From contig BCJC01000001.1 of the NCBI GenBank assembly GCA_001600175.1, positions 620,001-684,000 of the forward strand: a stretch of DNA of 64,000 bases, in the 5' to 3' direction. The position numbers and the translations under genes are program-made. Below are positions 33,894 through 47,172 of the stretch, one piece after another (positions within the stretch are counted from its first letter, which is position 1; every line of letters begins with the position of its first letter). The DNA is from Erythrobasidium yunnanense (taxonomy: Eukaryota; Basidiomycota; Cystobasidiomycetes; Erythrobasidiales; Erythrobasidiaceae). Under the pieces are notes generated by a model. The model had not been told where the DNA came from and did no database searches. It saw only the letters and a program-made list of their open reading frames with translations.

Positions 33894-34357
33894 CTCGACC
33901 GGCGAGTGAAGATCGCTATTGGGCGTGGATTTTGCGAAAGGAAGAGCGATTATAGCAAGAAGTTCTCTACAGAGCTATGCATCCGCCTCGAATGGGTCTC
34001 CTTGCCGACAATCGTCAAGACCTACGTAGTCCGCTCGATCCTTGTTCGCTGAGAATCTAGAACCACCCTATCTTAAGCCGATGTCTCATGAAGGTACAAT
34101 CTAGCGCTCTCGCCATCAGCACGATGTTCTGCTCCCTCGTCCTTGCTCAAGGTGATTGTCCAGAAGCAGCCACATTCCCAATACATGCTCTTCCAGCGTC
34201 TCACAAGCAGCACGCAAGCTAAGCAAGCTGCGTCATTGTCTTCCAAAGTCCAGTTCCACTTCTATGACAGCGGAAATTTTGCAGCTAGCGTCGTATTTTA
34301 GGCCTAGCTTGGAAGATTCGACGTAAAACTTCCATTGTTCTGGAAGTTTGGGCTGAC

Positions 34358-34365
34358 TATATAAG
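34358..34365 (+). promoter_or_regulatory. TATA box candidate
   Basis: TATATAAG in the context CTGACTATATAAGACGC is followed by a long CT-rich tract (34378-34440) and an AT-rich leader up to an ATG at 34531. This looks like a strong core promoter reading to the right. Confidence 0.45.
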
Positions 34366-34530
34366 ACGCTTCGTTTGTTCTCACCTCTCTTTCCTTTCTT
34401 TCTCTTCATAAGTCTACCTTCTCTAATTTCTGATTCCACTATAATACCTCCCTTATTCTTACATCCAAAACGTCATCTAATACCTTTCATTATCACCTAA
34501 CATTATAACAGATACACTAGGTACTAGCCA

Positions 34531-34762
34531 ATGCTGGCTGCGAGATTCAGCCTCAAGTCGATCAAGCTATACTGCGCTGCGACATCTATCAATACCGATC
34601 TCCTCGGCTTCAGCGAGACTACAGCAGACCTCTTAGCCTCTGTCTGAAGCGCTGCCGCTGCAGCTGGAATCGGAGCGTTCCTCCAATCTGCTGCTCAACC
34701 GGGACTTCTCAAGCGAGATGTAGAGGAAGCATCTGACCTATTGCCTTCACAACATGAGCTGT
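34531..34762 (+). other. Interrupted orphan open frame downstream of a TATA box
   Basis: The ATG at 34531 opens MLAARFSLKSIKLYCAATSI and then NTDLLGFSETTADLLASV before an in-frame stop near 34645. The same frame then stays open with SAAAAAGIGAFLQSAAQPGL and LLKRDVEEASDLLPSQHEL to a stop near 34762. LKRDV recurs as LKRDVQDINKLG in the exon at 35750, about 1 kb downstream, so the two may be related or belong together. It could be a short gene, a broken one or a wrongly spliced start. Family unknown. Confidence 0.3.
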
Positions 34763-35749
34763 GACGAGAACAGTCCGAAATCAGCATGCATGACCGTCGT
34801 GGAAACGCACAAGCAAGTTACGTACCGATACAAAGAGCTCAAGCTGTAAGCTCGTCCACAACAAGCCGTAGGGTGGTCGCTTGGAGGTCGCTCCAAACTG
34901 ACTGCTTCGTTCTTCCCATGTGCTCCGCTTCAAAGTCTACTGCAATTATCCCACATTTCATCCCTCCGCCGCGCAGACCCACAGCCCTTTATTCCCGTCA
35001 GATATGCCTTCACTTCGGGTGTTGGAGAGACGATCGTTGACTAAGCCGAGCACCATCGTGGGCCACCGCGACGAGAGACCAGCGAAAGCAGGGCAGTAAT
35101 GGAGGCCCAATCAGGACATCTCGTTCTTTGGCTGGAGCTTCAGTAAGGGATAACACAACGCTGTTTTGGACCAGACTAATCAGGCTCTTCCAGTCTCCGC
35201 TTTTGACCTCTTCACATGTGGCAATCTCTTCATTCCCCGTTCGCCTTTCCACATACGCTAGCTATTGCGCCCATCTTCAATTTACTCAAATATGTCCTTC
35301 AAGATCCTAGGCAACCTGCTAGAATACATGGCAGGCTCACCAGCAGGGAAATTTGGTGGGCGGTATCCGGAGGACACCTCTACTACCAGCCTATCCGACA
35401 GTGCCTTCAATTACGGGAGATACGGCCCGCTTTGATCGCTGGAAGGATGTCATTAGTGAAGCCAGCATCGGAAGTAGAGTCGCGCCATGCGTCTACTATA
35501 TAGAGTCGGAAAGTACTGCCACAATGACGTATACGCGGCCTTTGTAACCGTCGGCTATCGTTCTCTAGTCGATCCGGTGGTAGCGCATGTCAGATACAGG
35601 AGGAGTGGCCAGGAATGGAGGCCTCGAGCAACCAGCAGCAACATTGATTGAACACGCTCACCTTCATAATGAAGACTTTCGACCATTCTCTGCCCAAGCA
35701 CGGGAAAGGCGTAGTCGCTTGGGCAAGGCGTATCACATGAGGGTCCTGC

Positions 35750-36170
35750 CTTGAAGCGGGATGTTCAAGATATTAATAAGCTTGGTATGCAGACTTCTCG
35801 TGAAGATCATTGGCAACGTAGTCAGAAATTGGTCCAACAGAAGGCTGCACTGCAGCAAGGTATCGATGAACTTCAGCAAGAAGCCATCGTTCTAAGCCAA
35901 AGAATCGCTCAGCTTGAGCAGGACAATGTCAAACTCAACGAAGCCAACGCTGACTTAATTACAATGAATGTGGGGAGCATGCAGCTCTTGGAGAGCATGC
36001 AGGGAGCCGTGGAGGTAGGTATGCTTCTTGGCCAGGTCCGCTGGCTGCTTGCGACGTGTTGGGATTTTCCCCCCGTTCGTCAGCTCAAGACCAAGGCCAA
36101 AGAGCTAAAAGCGCGTGTCAGAAGATTCGCCAAGATGCGATCAGACGCTCAGGCTGTAGACCGATGAAGA
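35750..36170 (+). other. Spliced coiled-coil exons of an orphan gene
   Basis: From about 35750 the frame gives LKRDVQDINKLGMQ and then a coiled coil with heptad character (KAALQQGIDELQQEAIVLSQ, RIAQLEQDNVKLNEANADL). A GTAGGT...TTCGTCAG intron of about 65 nt (36016-36080) joins GAVE to LKTKAKELKARVRRFAKM and a stop near 36167. The start and the link to downstream exons are not resolved. It is probably part of a gene running toward 37463. Confidence 0.4.
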
Positions 36171-36399
36171 ATTATGTGAGTGAGCTGTGCAAGGCTGGAT
36201 CTGCTTGCATGTCCTTCGCTGAACTGTCGTGTGCATTCACACATCCTTGTGCTCTAGTGTTCACCGTCCCAACCTTCGCCTTGATGTCGCTCCGACACCC
36301 TCCTGAGCAAACAGCTATTGCTACGGCCATTGTGCCTGCTGGACTCCCTGTCTATGTATCTGGTCCCGGCGTCCCGAAGTGAGATCATTCACCGGAGAA

Positions 36400-37463
36400 T
36401 ATGGACCACATCATCGGTCTTCTCCCAGAAATACGGCCAATGAAAGCATCATCGTAGCACCATCACCTCCTGCAGAACATGACGTAGTCCCTGAGACCAA
36501 GTAAGTCTACTTTGTTCGCGAGCCTGTGAATGATAAGGAGCCTATCAAGATATCCGACTGCCTACTCTTTCCCAAGCGAAAGCCTGACACCAAGTCCCTT
36601 CCCATTCTCAATCCCCCTCCCAGCGGGGCCTGGCATTGTACTGAGGGTACGGTCACACCGTCTTCTTCCATGACTTCAACCCACAAGCGGCATAGGACAA
36701 TGGCTTCCGTCCCCATACGAAGACAAACCATCTGACGATGTTGGCACCAGCAAAACCGAGCTGGGAGAAGCGCTCCAGGCTATAGGCGTCGTAGACTTCG
36801 TACGGGCCAAGCAGCAGGACGGCGGACCAGCCCACGCTCCAGGATGGTACGCTACCCTGCGCATCCCAGGCATCGGTGGAACCTTCAGGGGTCCGCTGTC
36901 GAGCAGCATCAAGGAGTCCGGACAGCGCCTTGCCTACATCCTGCTAAGGTTTGCGCCCTTCCAAGCATGGCTGGAGGACCAATGGGTAATCAGCGCATTG
37001 GTGGGGCCCTCATAGGTCCATTGGCAGACAATGTGAAGCAATCTGGCCAGCGTCTCGCATACATTCTGCTGGATTTCGACCCGATGGCTCGATGCCCAAA
37101 ACGCAAGCTAGCAGAGCGCATGTCCATACTAGACGCTGATGCGCTCGGTGAAGAATGGGTAGCGATCATTGCCCGATGTGGCAGCTTCGATACACCAGAC
37201 GGAGAGACACATCTATTCCTCGAAGTCTTGACGCAGAAGTATGATAACGACGCAAATAGCTGTGAAGCGACAGATAATCTGAGCTGCCGCGACCTTCTGG
37301 CGCCTACTGACAGGCCCAGGGTTTAAGTCCTACATACAGGCATCAAGCGCGACGCGATTCCTATCCATCACATATATCTCAAGCTTTCTGAATCGCAAAC
37401 TCGTCCTAGCAGTTGAGCCTCCTGATTCGCACCAACATGTCCAAGATGTGGTACGTGGGATAT
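36400..37463 (+). other. Orphan locus with a duplicated GQRLAYILL module
   Basis: Exon-like frames follow one another: ESIIVAPSPPAEHDVVPETK (about 36440-36500), EPIKISDCLLFPKRKP (about 36540), and GWYATLRIPGIGGTFRGP with SIKESGQRLAYILLRFAPF and QWVISALVGPS (to a stop at 37013-37015). In another frame, MAGGPMGNQRIGGALIGP starts at 36967 with NVKQSGQRLAYILLDFDPM, GEEWVAIIARCGSF and FLEVLTQKYDNDANS. An intron GTGAAG...CTGACAG (about 37261-37313) leads to GFKSYIQASSATRFLSITY, NRKLVLAVEPPDSHQ and a stop near 37463. The two GQRLAYILL parts are clearly homologous. The splice pattern suggests a real lineage-specific gene or two tandem genes, but the model is not closed. No family recognised. Confidence 0.4.
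36880..37200 (+). repeat. Tandem duplicated module within the orphan locus
   Basis: Module 1 (IGGTFRGP, SGQRLAYILLRF, EDQWVISALVG) and module 2 (IGGALIGP, SGQRLAYILLDF, GEEWVAIIARCG) share order and spacing, and the DNA around the SGQRLAYILL block is similar (for example CAGCGCCTTGCCTACAT and CAGCGTCTCGCATACAT). The tail of module 1 and the head of module 2 overlap in different frames over 36967-37015. Confidence 0.6.
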
Positions 37464-38918
37464 AGGCTGTTCGGTAATATCATCGACAACGTAGTCCGTA
37501 AACAGGAAGGGAGTCAAACCAGACTGGAGAGAGAGTGCGGTCTTGTGACGATGGAGCTCTGATCCCGAAGATGATAGGAAAGGCTACTAAAGTCAAGACT
37601 GATGTGTCCTTGCAGAGCGTATGTATGAAGCTGGGTGGTCCTTGCTAATCAGATAGATGATCGAGCTGACCGATGTCTTCAGAACAGCTCAGAGCTCTGA
37701 AAACTGATCTGGTCGAGGTCGCGCTGCCCGACAAGATTGCAAAGGACAGATCAGACTGTATATATAGGTTTTTGAATATCAAGCTGGCATCCTGCTTGCA
37801 TCGATAATTAGAGGCTCCAGAATTCCCGAAGAGAGTTCTTTTTGGGGCATGGTGAGCGTTGTAGATAGCAAGCTTAGCAACGAGAGCTCTCAATGTGTAC
37901 TGCAAGACGATTATGCGTTTTCCAGCGTTGGCTTGGTCTCAACACCCATTTTGGGAGCTTTTCTCACGAAAGTCGGAAGCTTGTAGTCCGGCCATACTTT
38001 GCTTGGTCTTCGTTCGGCATCCTGAAGTAGGTGAGAACGCGTCTACCCTCGTAACAGCGATGGCTGCTAATCACGAACGGTGATAAAGAGCAGCTTTGGG
38101 CTCGGCTTCGATTGACTGATACGGCTTTGCTGGCTGGAAAAGCTGCAATAGAGAATTCGATTCTGCCTGTTCAGAGCAAGGACGTCCGCGGATACAACAG
38201 CAATAGAACAGAGATGTGAGGTGTACGCGTCCCTATATATACATGCCCTCAATTTGATCGCCGATCGGCGCTTGGCTTCAGCTGTTCTATTCTTTCTCAG
38301 TGCCAAGACTTTGCCCAAGATAAATTGAGGATATCGCAGCATGCCCAGAAGGGTGGGCGTTGATTGCTGTGTCCTTGGAGCATCTGCTCTTGTCTCTGCT
38401 GCCATCACTCCTCCATTTCACCTCTTCCAAAACCTCTTTTCCAATTTCAAAAGGAAACCTGGATAGGTAGCGAGCCTGCCAGTGCGAAAAGTAAAACAGA
38501 TCCTATCATCCATCAACGGGACCCAGCCAGGGAGCCAAGCGCAAGTGAAATCCCGAATACCGCTGCAGCCCAATCTCCTCAGAACACGTTCAGGCTCTCT
38601 CGCTCCTAAAGCAACAGAATACACAAGCGCCATCCACAAGTAGCAGATAGAGTCTGTAATACTTCGATCCAATCTGTAAGCGACAACATATCCTCGACTT
38701 GACCCTCCTCCCGGCACGCTCCTCCTCAACCCCTATCGCTCACGAACCCGCTCCGTCTGCATGACAAATGCACCACTTCCACTACATACTCTTTTACTTC
38801 TACACCATGATTGCTACATTCATTCCTTCTCCACTGTGTCCATTCCCGGAAATCCAGAGCTGACCTCCAAGCTTTTTGTGGTATGCCCAGATTAATCTCC
38901 GCCACCCGAAAGAGAGAC
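37464..38918. other. Long region with little recognisable content
   Basis: A TATA-like CTATATATAC lies near 38232. Behind it an ATG at 38341 opens MPRRVGVDCCVLGASALVSA followed by AITPPFHLFQNLF, which resembles a short signal peptide, but the frame ends after 42 codons. A second frame continues with Ser/Pro-rich sequence to about 38609. No splice pair joins them, so no gene is called. Confidence 0.25.
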
Positions 38919-39950
38919 ATGACGGCAACAGCAGCAAGCTCGCAGAAGAACCCATACGCAGATGTCGCGAGACAGGCGGTAGCACCCAGAGTTGAAGGAC
39001 TCGCCCCGAAGACACCCTCGTGGACTTCCATCGTGGAAGCTTTCCACAAAGAAGGCAATGGAGACAGGGAGATGCTCCTAGCTCTACTAGGTGCTAAAGC
39101 TAAAGAGGACGAGAGGTGAGATCATATCATACCTTGTTCCGGTTGAGCGATCTGACGTTGTCTTTGGCTTGGCAGGCTTGCAGCTCTCGATATACTCAAA
39201 GCTGAACAGCTACGAGCATACACTGCACACATCACAGTGCATGGTCCCCTCTTTCAACACCCTCAACCTCATATAGCAGCTCCTCCCTATGCCGCCTCTT
39301 CTACTTTGAATGCGCCATCAGGCAGAAGGAATAGAGGCGACTCAAATTCCACTCGCCGTTCTCCTTCACTATCTGCCAACGGAAACTCGAGTCCTGAGCC
39401 AGAGGGCATCAAGACACCCGAAGAAGAGCGTAGTTCACGCTTTGAGACATTGAATGGCACTGCCAAGCCTATCGTCCACGAGGTCCCGATGCTCAAGAGG
39501 AAGCGCTCAGGAGATATGGACGATAATGCTGTGCCAGCAAGATATGCAGTCTATGGCGCATCAGTCCGTTCTGCCCCGTCTGGCCTTCCTGCTGGATCGC
39601 ATACTCAGCTCAAGCGGATATCTCCATATGGCGCTCCGAGGATGCTTCCCGGTATCTCATCACTAGTCTCAGCAGCTACTCATGCTCATCAGGCAGAGCA
39701 AGAACAGCAGAAGCAGCAGGCGAGACGAGCATCAGCTGGCCAATCCTACCGACCTAGTTTAGATGCACGATCTTCTCTTCCAGAGCAGCAACAGCAACAG
39801 CGCTACTCTGCTCCCTCGCAACAAGCTCTTTCGCCTAAATCATTGCGAAACCTCCTGAACGATGAGCCAAGGCATTATAACGGAAGAGCAGCAACTAGCG
39901 ATGTCAGGTCATCAGCATCAGAGGGAGACGATGAGGAAGTGGGTGTCTGA
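38919..39950 (+). CDS. Disordered Ser/Gln-rich protein (323 aa)
   Basis: Exon 1 38919-39115 and exon 2 39176-39950 (intron GTGAGA...TTGGCAG) join in phase. The N-terminal 90 residues are helical and charged (SWTSIVEAFHKEGNGDREML, then LLGAKAKEDERLAALDIL and KAEQLRAY). The rest is low-complexity: a basic patch LKRKRSGDMDD, a Gln-rich stretch (HAHQAEQEQQKQQARR, PEQQQQQRY) and an acidic end SASEGDDEEVGV. An upstream ATG at 38883 is in frame and would add 12 residues. The make-up fits a nuclear regulator, which is inference; no domain was recognised. Its 3' end faces the CYP61 gene. Confidence 0.7.
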
Positions 39951-40649
39951 GGTCTCATAGATGGATAAAATACACGTCGTGCTTGAGTATAGTCGGCTTT
40001 CTCGTAGTTTGTTTTGTCTGATAGTTTATTTCGAAGAAAAGCAGTTGTTTGAGCAGTATACCAATGTAACTACTCAGATATGTACTGGTATGGCAATCAA
40101 AGATTGAAAGCTCATCCCGAATCCTTGCATCGTGCTTGCCTGACCGCGACCCCATCCGACTCGCACTGGTGTCGTGGTGGGCGTGCTGCGACGCTCACTG
40201 GCCTTTAAATTTTGCGTCTACTTGCGAGCGAATGCGTCCATAAGATGGTGCAGTGGTCCGTTGACTGTCATTCAATTGGTCTTGAGTCATGCATGTAGCT
40301 GGACAGGCAGGAAAGATGAACAATCTGGAAGCACGCTCAGCCGTGAACCGTGCAGCGGACATGAGGGAGACTTGGAGAAGTCATGCGTCGGAAGCAGGAA
40401 CGCCATTGTCTCGCGTTCAGTGTGTAAGAAAGTAAGGGAACGTGAATTAGCATAGAAGCACAAAGACAGTGACTACAGCCATTACACAACAAAGAGACCG
40501 CACGCCAGCAAGCCTTCTGCTCTGCCTCCGCCTCACAACTGAGGAAGGTGGAGGCCAAGCCTGATCTACTCCTTCTCTAGATGTTCGATTTCGTAGTCCG
40601 CCCTCCTTAACGGGAGAAGACTTGAACTGTCGAATAGCCTTGATGTTCT
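39951..40649. other. Convergent intergenic region
   Basis: It lies between two stops on opposite strands and has no supported gene. It presumably holds 3' UTRs. Confidence 0.4.
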
Positions 40650-42599
40650 TCAGGCCTTAAGGTCGGCAGGCTTAAACTGTATCAGGCAGTCATCGACTGG
40701 GAAGATTGTAGGAATGATTCTGAAACAAGCCGCACATCAGCAAATATATCGACAATGAAAGACACTCACTTGATGACCTCCGAGTCTGGTGTGATCTTGT
40801 GCTTCCAGTCCATGAGCACGGCAGCGGTTCCGACGACAGCTCCCATCTGCATGATCGCATAGTCGTATCCAATACATTTATGCGGACCGCTTCCGAACTG
40901 CACGCACACGATTTCAATCAGCAGTACCCCTCAGCTTCCAAGTGTTCAATGCAAGCTTACCACAAGGTAGTTTTGAGGGTTGGAGTGTTCAGCTTGTCCA
41001 CCTGGAAGCCATCGTTCTGGCTTCAACTCGTTAGGATCCTCGTAGACTTCAGGATCGTGCAAGCTGTTCCAGAATGAAGGAATGACGATAGATCCTGAAG
41101 GAGCGGTATAGCCGTCTGAGAGGGGGAAAGGCTTCTTGGCCATGTAGGGAACCATGAGCACAGGTGCTGTGGGCGTCATGCACGCATCAGCGTGTGAATC
41201 AAGAAAATGAACAAGCTTAAGACATACGCTTCAGGCGGAGAGACTCCTTGACGAATGCACGGAGATAAGGCATTTGATCGAAGAGCTCGAGTGTCAAAGG
41301 AGCTTCTACATCCCCTCCTCGTACGTCGAGCTGTTCTTGGCGGACTTTGGCGAAAACTTCTGGGTTGTCGGCCAAGTGCTGGAAGGCGTAGACGAGGCCA
41401 GAAGACATAGCGTCCTGAGATGCGAAGAGGAAGCTGCGAACATACATCATCATCAGTAGATGTACAGACGAAGATAGATGAAATGCGCAATCACCTCAAG
41501 ATGACCATTCCGATCTCGTGATTCGAGTACTCTCTAGCCATCAATGGCTTATTCTCGGGCGTTTCACCACGCGCCTTGGCAGCATTGTACTCCTCCGCAA
41601 CGATCATCTCTTTGACCCATTCATCCAGCAAGCAAGATGCAGTTCCACCATTTCTCATGTTCTTCTTGCTCTCCTCTGCGCAAAACTCGAACCAATGCAT
41701 GACCATCTTTCTCGCCTGAATGGCATTCCATACTTTTGTTCCTGGTACAGCCAGAGGGAAGTTGACGAGCTCGAATGCTTTTGTGATCTGCCAGTACTGG
41801 GCACCGATCTCTTCTTGTGCATGCGCAGGCAGGTATTCTCCGCAGAAGACGCGCAGAGAAGCTTCCATGTTGAGCTTTCTGACATCTTGGTGGATAGGCT
41901 GGAAGTCCTCTGTATGAGTCTGCAGCCATGTCTTGAAGTATCTTCGGAAGATATCCTCTTGAACTTTCAAGTAAATGGCCAATGCTCTTCGTGTGAACAG
42001 GACGTTGAGCGACTTGCGATACTCTACATGTGCTTTTCCTCCCAAGAATACCCAATTCTCAGGGATCAGAATTGACTTTGCAGCGGCGGTAAGACAGGGC
42101 TCGGCGTGGTTGGGGCTGTTGAGGATCTTGCGGCTGAGGACGTTGCTCGATGCCATAACGATGAAGCTGGGGCGCGTAGAATATCACTATAAACGTATAC
42201 TAGCTGTTATTACTGATCTTCCCCTCCTTACATGTTGAATACCGAAGTCACGCTGAGCGGAGTCGCCCAGGTCTTGTGGTAGGCCTCCATTGTTGGGTAC
42301 AGGGAGTCTGCGCAACACACTTTAGATGCATATACAAACACTATAGAATCAGTATGCCTACCTAGGAACTTTCCAATGACAGGAATTGTCCATTTCGATC
42401 CGGGCAAGTTTGCTTTTTTGGCGCGATAGGTGTACTGCTCCAAAACGAGCAAGGATGCGACGATGACCAGCAATGAAGTGACCCAACCAGGACCGCTGAA
42501 GCTGGCTGCAATGTTGCTGGGAGCTAGCGAGGCCAGCCCTAAGTTGTAGCTGTACCCCGAAGACTGAGGCTGGCCGATCTGGACAGACTGCGAAGCCAT
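40650..42599 (-). CDS. ERG5: Cytochrome P450 CYP61, sterol C-22 desaturase
   Basis: ATG 42599-42597 (MASQSVQIGQPQSSGYSY). A membrane anchor near WVTSLLVIVASLLVLEQY is followed by the proline-rich hinge LPGSKWTIPVIGKFL. The I-helix reads SFLFASQDAMSSGLVYAF, where the S-Q-D in place of the usual A/G-G-x-D/E-T-T is typical of CYP61. The K-helix is FVKESLRLKR (E-x-x-R). The haem loop is FGSGPHKCIGYDYAIMQMG with the ligand Cys. At least six introns split the gene; the last exon (to TGA at 40650-40652) encodes IIPTIFPVDDC and FKPADLKA. The enzyme adds the C22-C23 double bond in ergosterol synthesis at the endoplasmic reticulum. All key motifs are present. Confidence 0.92.
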
Positions 42600-42971
42600 A
42601 GTCGTCGTCTTGAAGCCTTGAAGATTGAAATGAAAGTGTTGAAATCTGCTAACTATCGCCTCTTCTTTGCACCTCTTGCGACCCGATGCGAAACAGACAA
42701 GCGGCAAAAATTCGCAGCACGAGAAAAAGGCACACTCGTACGATCCCGCTAAGTCCGAACATATCGAGGAGGTGCGAATTGCAGCTGACGCGTTACTGCA
42801 TGACTTCTGCAATGTGACCTTATCCTTGGGCTGTGTGAGCTGCATCTAGCACAGATCGCATATGCCCGGCCGAAACTGATTATAAAGCAGCGATAAGTAC
42901 CACATCAGGTTACGGAAACAGAGTCGTAGAGCAGATAGTATACATCCAGTATGATAACAGTATGGAAAAGC
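42600..42971. promoter_or_regulatory. ERG5 promoter and VPS4 3' flank
   Basis: No gene was recognised; no sterol-response-type motif was identified with confidence. Confidence 0.35.
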
Positions 42972-45062
<2,091 letters not shown>

Positions 45063-45357
45063 TTCTGGCTTGATTGTCCAAGTGTTCTGTATCGTCGAGG
45101 AAACAAGCCTCACCTCTCTTAAGCTGTCATTAACACGGCAGTTCAACACTTTCAAGCAGCAGATTATAACACTTTCAACACACTCCTTAACACCACTTTA
45201 AACATCTTAAACACTTTCCAAGCAATAGCGACAGGCGCGCGCGAACGAACCCAGCGAGCACAGCTTGGCCCGAGACAGCGAAACAATACATCCTGGCTGG
45301 TCCAGCGTGTCAGAAACAATCTAGGAAACATCAAATAATCACAGCGAATCGCCGGTC
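45063..45357. promoter_or_regulatory. Divergent promoter of VPS4 and the UPF0658 gene
   Basis: A region with a recurring AACACTTTC motif (see the repeat entry) and an AT-rich stretch. It must serve both genes. Confidence 0.4.
45145..45220. repeat. Recurring AACACTTTC motif
   Basis: AACACTTTC occurs three times within about 76 nt (near 45145, 45168 and 45210), with related ACCACTTTA and CACACTCC in between. It lies in the divergent promoter. It could be a degenerate repeat or a set of binding sites. Confidence 0.5.
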
Positions 45358-46924
45358 ATGGCCTCCTGGAATCCATTCAGTCGCCTGCGCCTTCACGATC
45401 TCTGGCCTGCCAGCTGGTACCTCCGCGCTTTCCTGCTCGTCGGGGTAGTAGAAACAATAGGCAACGTGACGATTGGTATATCCTACTCATTCCCTAGTAG
45501 CTGCGAACCTCGTCTGACGTGCTTGTCTCGCCAGAATCCGTCTTGCTGGGCAGATTCGAGTTCTTCAGCCAACTATTCGCGAAGGGACAGCCAGATGAAA
45601 AGACGGCACTTCCTGTATATCTCACCATCTTCGTACTCGCACAGTACGCGTATAATTCCTCATCGTGATATCCCCATATACACGTGACTGACCTATACAC
45701 TCGCAGCATCTTCCAGATAGCCTTGGCTTGGGAAGCGGTCTACAATCGCAATGTCATCCAGATATTCGGGCTGTGCATATTCAACGCGGCCTTCTTGATA
45801 TACGCTATTATCCAGATATCCGAAATCAAGGAAGCAGTGTCGGGCCTGGACGATTTCCAGCTGAACCGGATAAGTACAATCATGGTTTCTATCATCCCTG
45901 GAATCATCGCTGCGGCGGAAGTATGCTATCTGTACCTTTCGTGGCATATCTACCGCTTGATGGGCTGGGATATCTTCAAGACGCTGGGAGCGAATAGAAT
46001 GCTCAAGAGAATGTATCTCTGGTACCAAGGTATATCTCATTTCAAGCGGGGTTCAAGCTTCGCCGTAAGAGAGCCCGCTGAGCTTTGTCTTACAGTCTTC
46101 GTCTGCATCCTCAAGTTCGACTTCTTCTTCTTCGCTGCCTTCTCAGTGCAGTTCGTCATTCTTGTGCTGAACCAGTCCGAGATCGAAGTATGACTTTCGT
46201 ATTCTCCTTCAATGTCGAGCCGATGTGCTGAAACCAATTTACAGCGCTCTCTTACAATCGCAGCCGCGCCAGCATCGCTTATACTGCTCTATCTCGCATA
46301 TTGGGGCGTCCGAAGAGAGAACAAGGGCCTCATGTACTGCACATTCCTATCATGCATAGCAGCAGCTGCGTACTTCTTCTTCAAGGTAAGTTCGCTATCT
46401 CACCTCGTCGCTTGTGCACGGAGACTGATCTACATGCACTTCTGCGATGCCTTGGAATGAGCAGCTCTTCCGGATATACCAAAGACGAGAAGCAGCGTAT
46501 CGGCTCGTATACAAATCACTTACCGTCTTCTGTGAGTTCCGCTTTGCGCTACCTTGACAACGCTATAGATTCTCTAACGCGCAAGATGTGATACGTAGCT
46601 GCTCTGTCCCTCTCGCTATTGCTAGCGACTTTCGCAGTCTCGATAGTCTGCTTCCGGAACTTCGGCTACGGTCTGCGGCCGCATCGTAAGCTCGCAAAGA
46701 GGTTGGAGTATCATAAGGGGACTGAATGAGTGCCTTTCTCTGCTGCAAACTTAGTGGACAGACGTGGCTTCAAGCCAAATCCCTCAGAGATGGATCTGCC
46801 ACAAGACAACAAGCTTGGTGTGCATTATCAGCTAGTAAGGTCATTTTCTCTCCTTGCTCATAAGGTGATACTGACGATAGGGCGACAGCCATCTGCAAAT
46901 TCGAGCCGGATGTCTATTGACTAG
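45358..46924 (+). CDS. UPF0658 Golgi-type multi-pass membrane protein
   Basis: ATG 45358 (MASWNPFSRLRLHDLWPASW). Spliced exons give about seven hydrophobic segments, among them RAFLLVGVVETIGNVTIG, LPVYLTIFVLAQIFQIAL, IFGLCIFNAAFLIYAIIQ, STIMVSIIPGIIAAAEVCYL, VFVCILKFDFFFFAAFSVQF, SLILLYLAYWGV and LSLSLLLATFAVSIV. The loops carry GWDIFKTLGANRMLKRMY and RRENKGLMY. This pattern, with the LGA-R-x-x-K-R-M-Y-x-W-Y-Q and C-x-L-K-F-D-x-F-F-F motifs, matches the UPF0658 family of fungal Golgi proteins (fission yeast C23H3.04 and C1952.10c). The tail is short, polar and Ser-rich (RQPSANSSRMSID), read from a final exon that ends at TAG 46922-46924. Molecular function unknown. Confidence 0.85.
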
Positions 46925-47172
46925 CACGGTCTGTTGTCAAGAAGGAAGGGCAGCATATGTTGAATAGGATTACGCGAGACGAGAGCAAGGACGGGCGCTG
47001 TTGATGTAGATGACTTCAAGTTCTATGTATCGTTAGGCTTCGCTTTCGGACTACAAACATGTGTGCAAGACAAGGTATTGGCATAACAGTCTGATCAACA
47101 AGCTTCGTAACACAGACTGATTGAGGCTGCTAGCTGCGCATGAGGGTAGTCTAACAGAGAGGGAACGTTATA

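Noticed and set aside
36880-37200. Idea that the duplicated GQRLAYILL module is a mobile element
   Set aside because: No terminal repeats, target-site duplication or transposase-like sequence was seen; tandem duplication within a gene explains it better.
38341-38609. Possible short secreted gene behind a TATA-like box
   Set aside because: The frame ends after 42 codons and no consensus splice pair joins it to the following Ser/Pro-rich frame.
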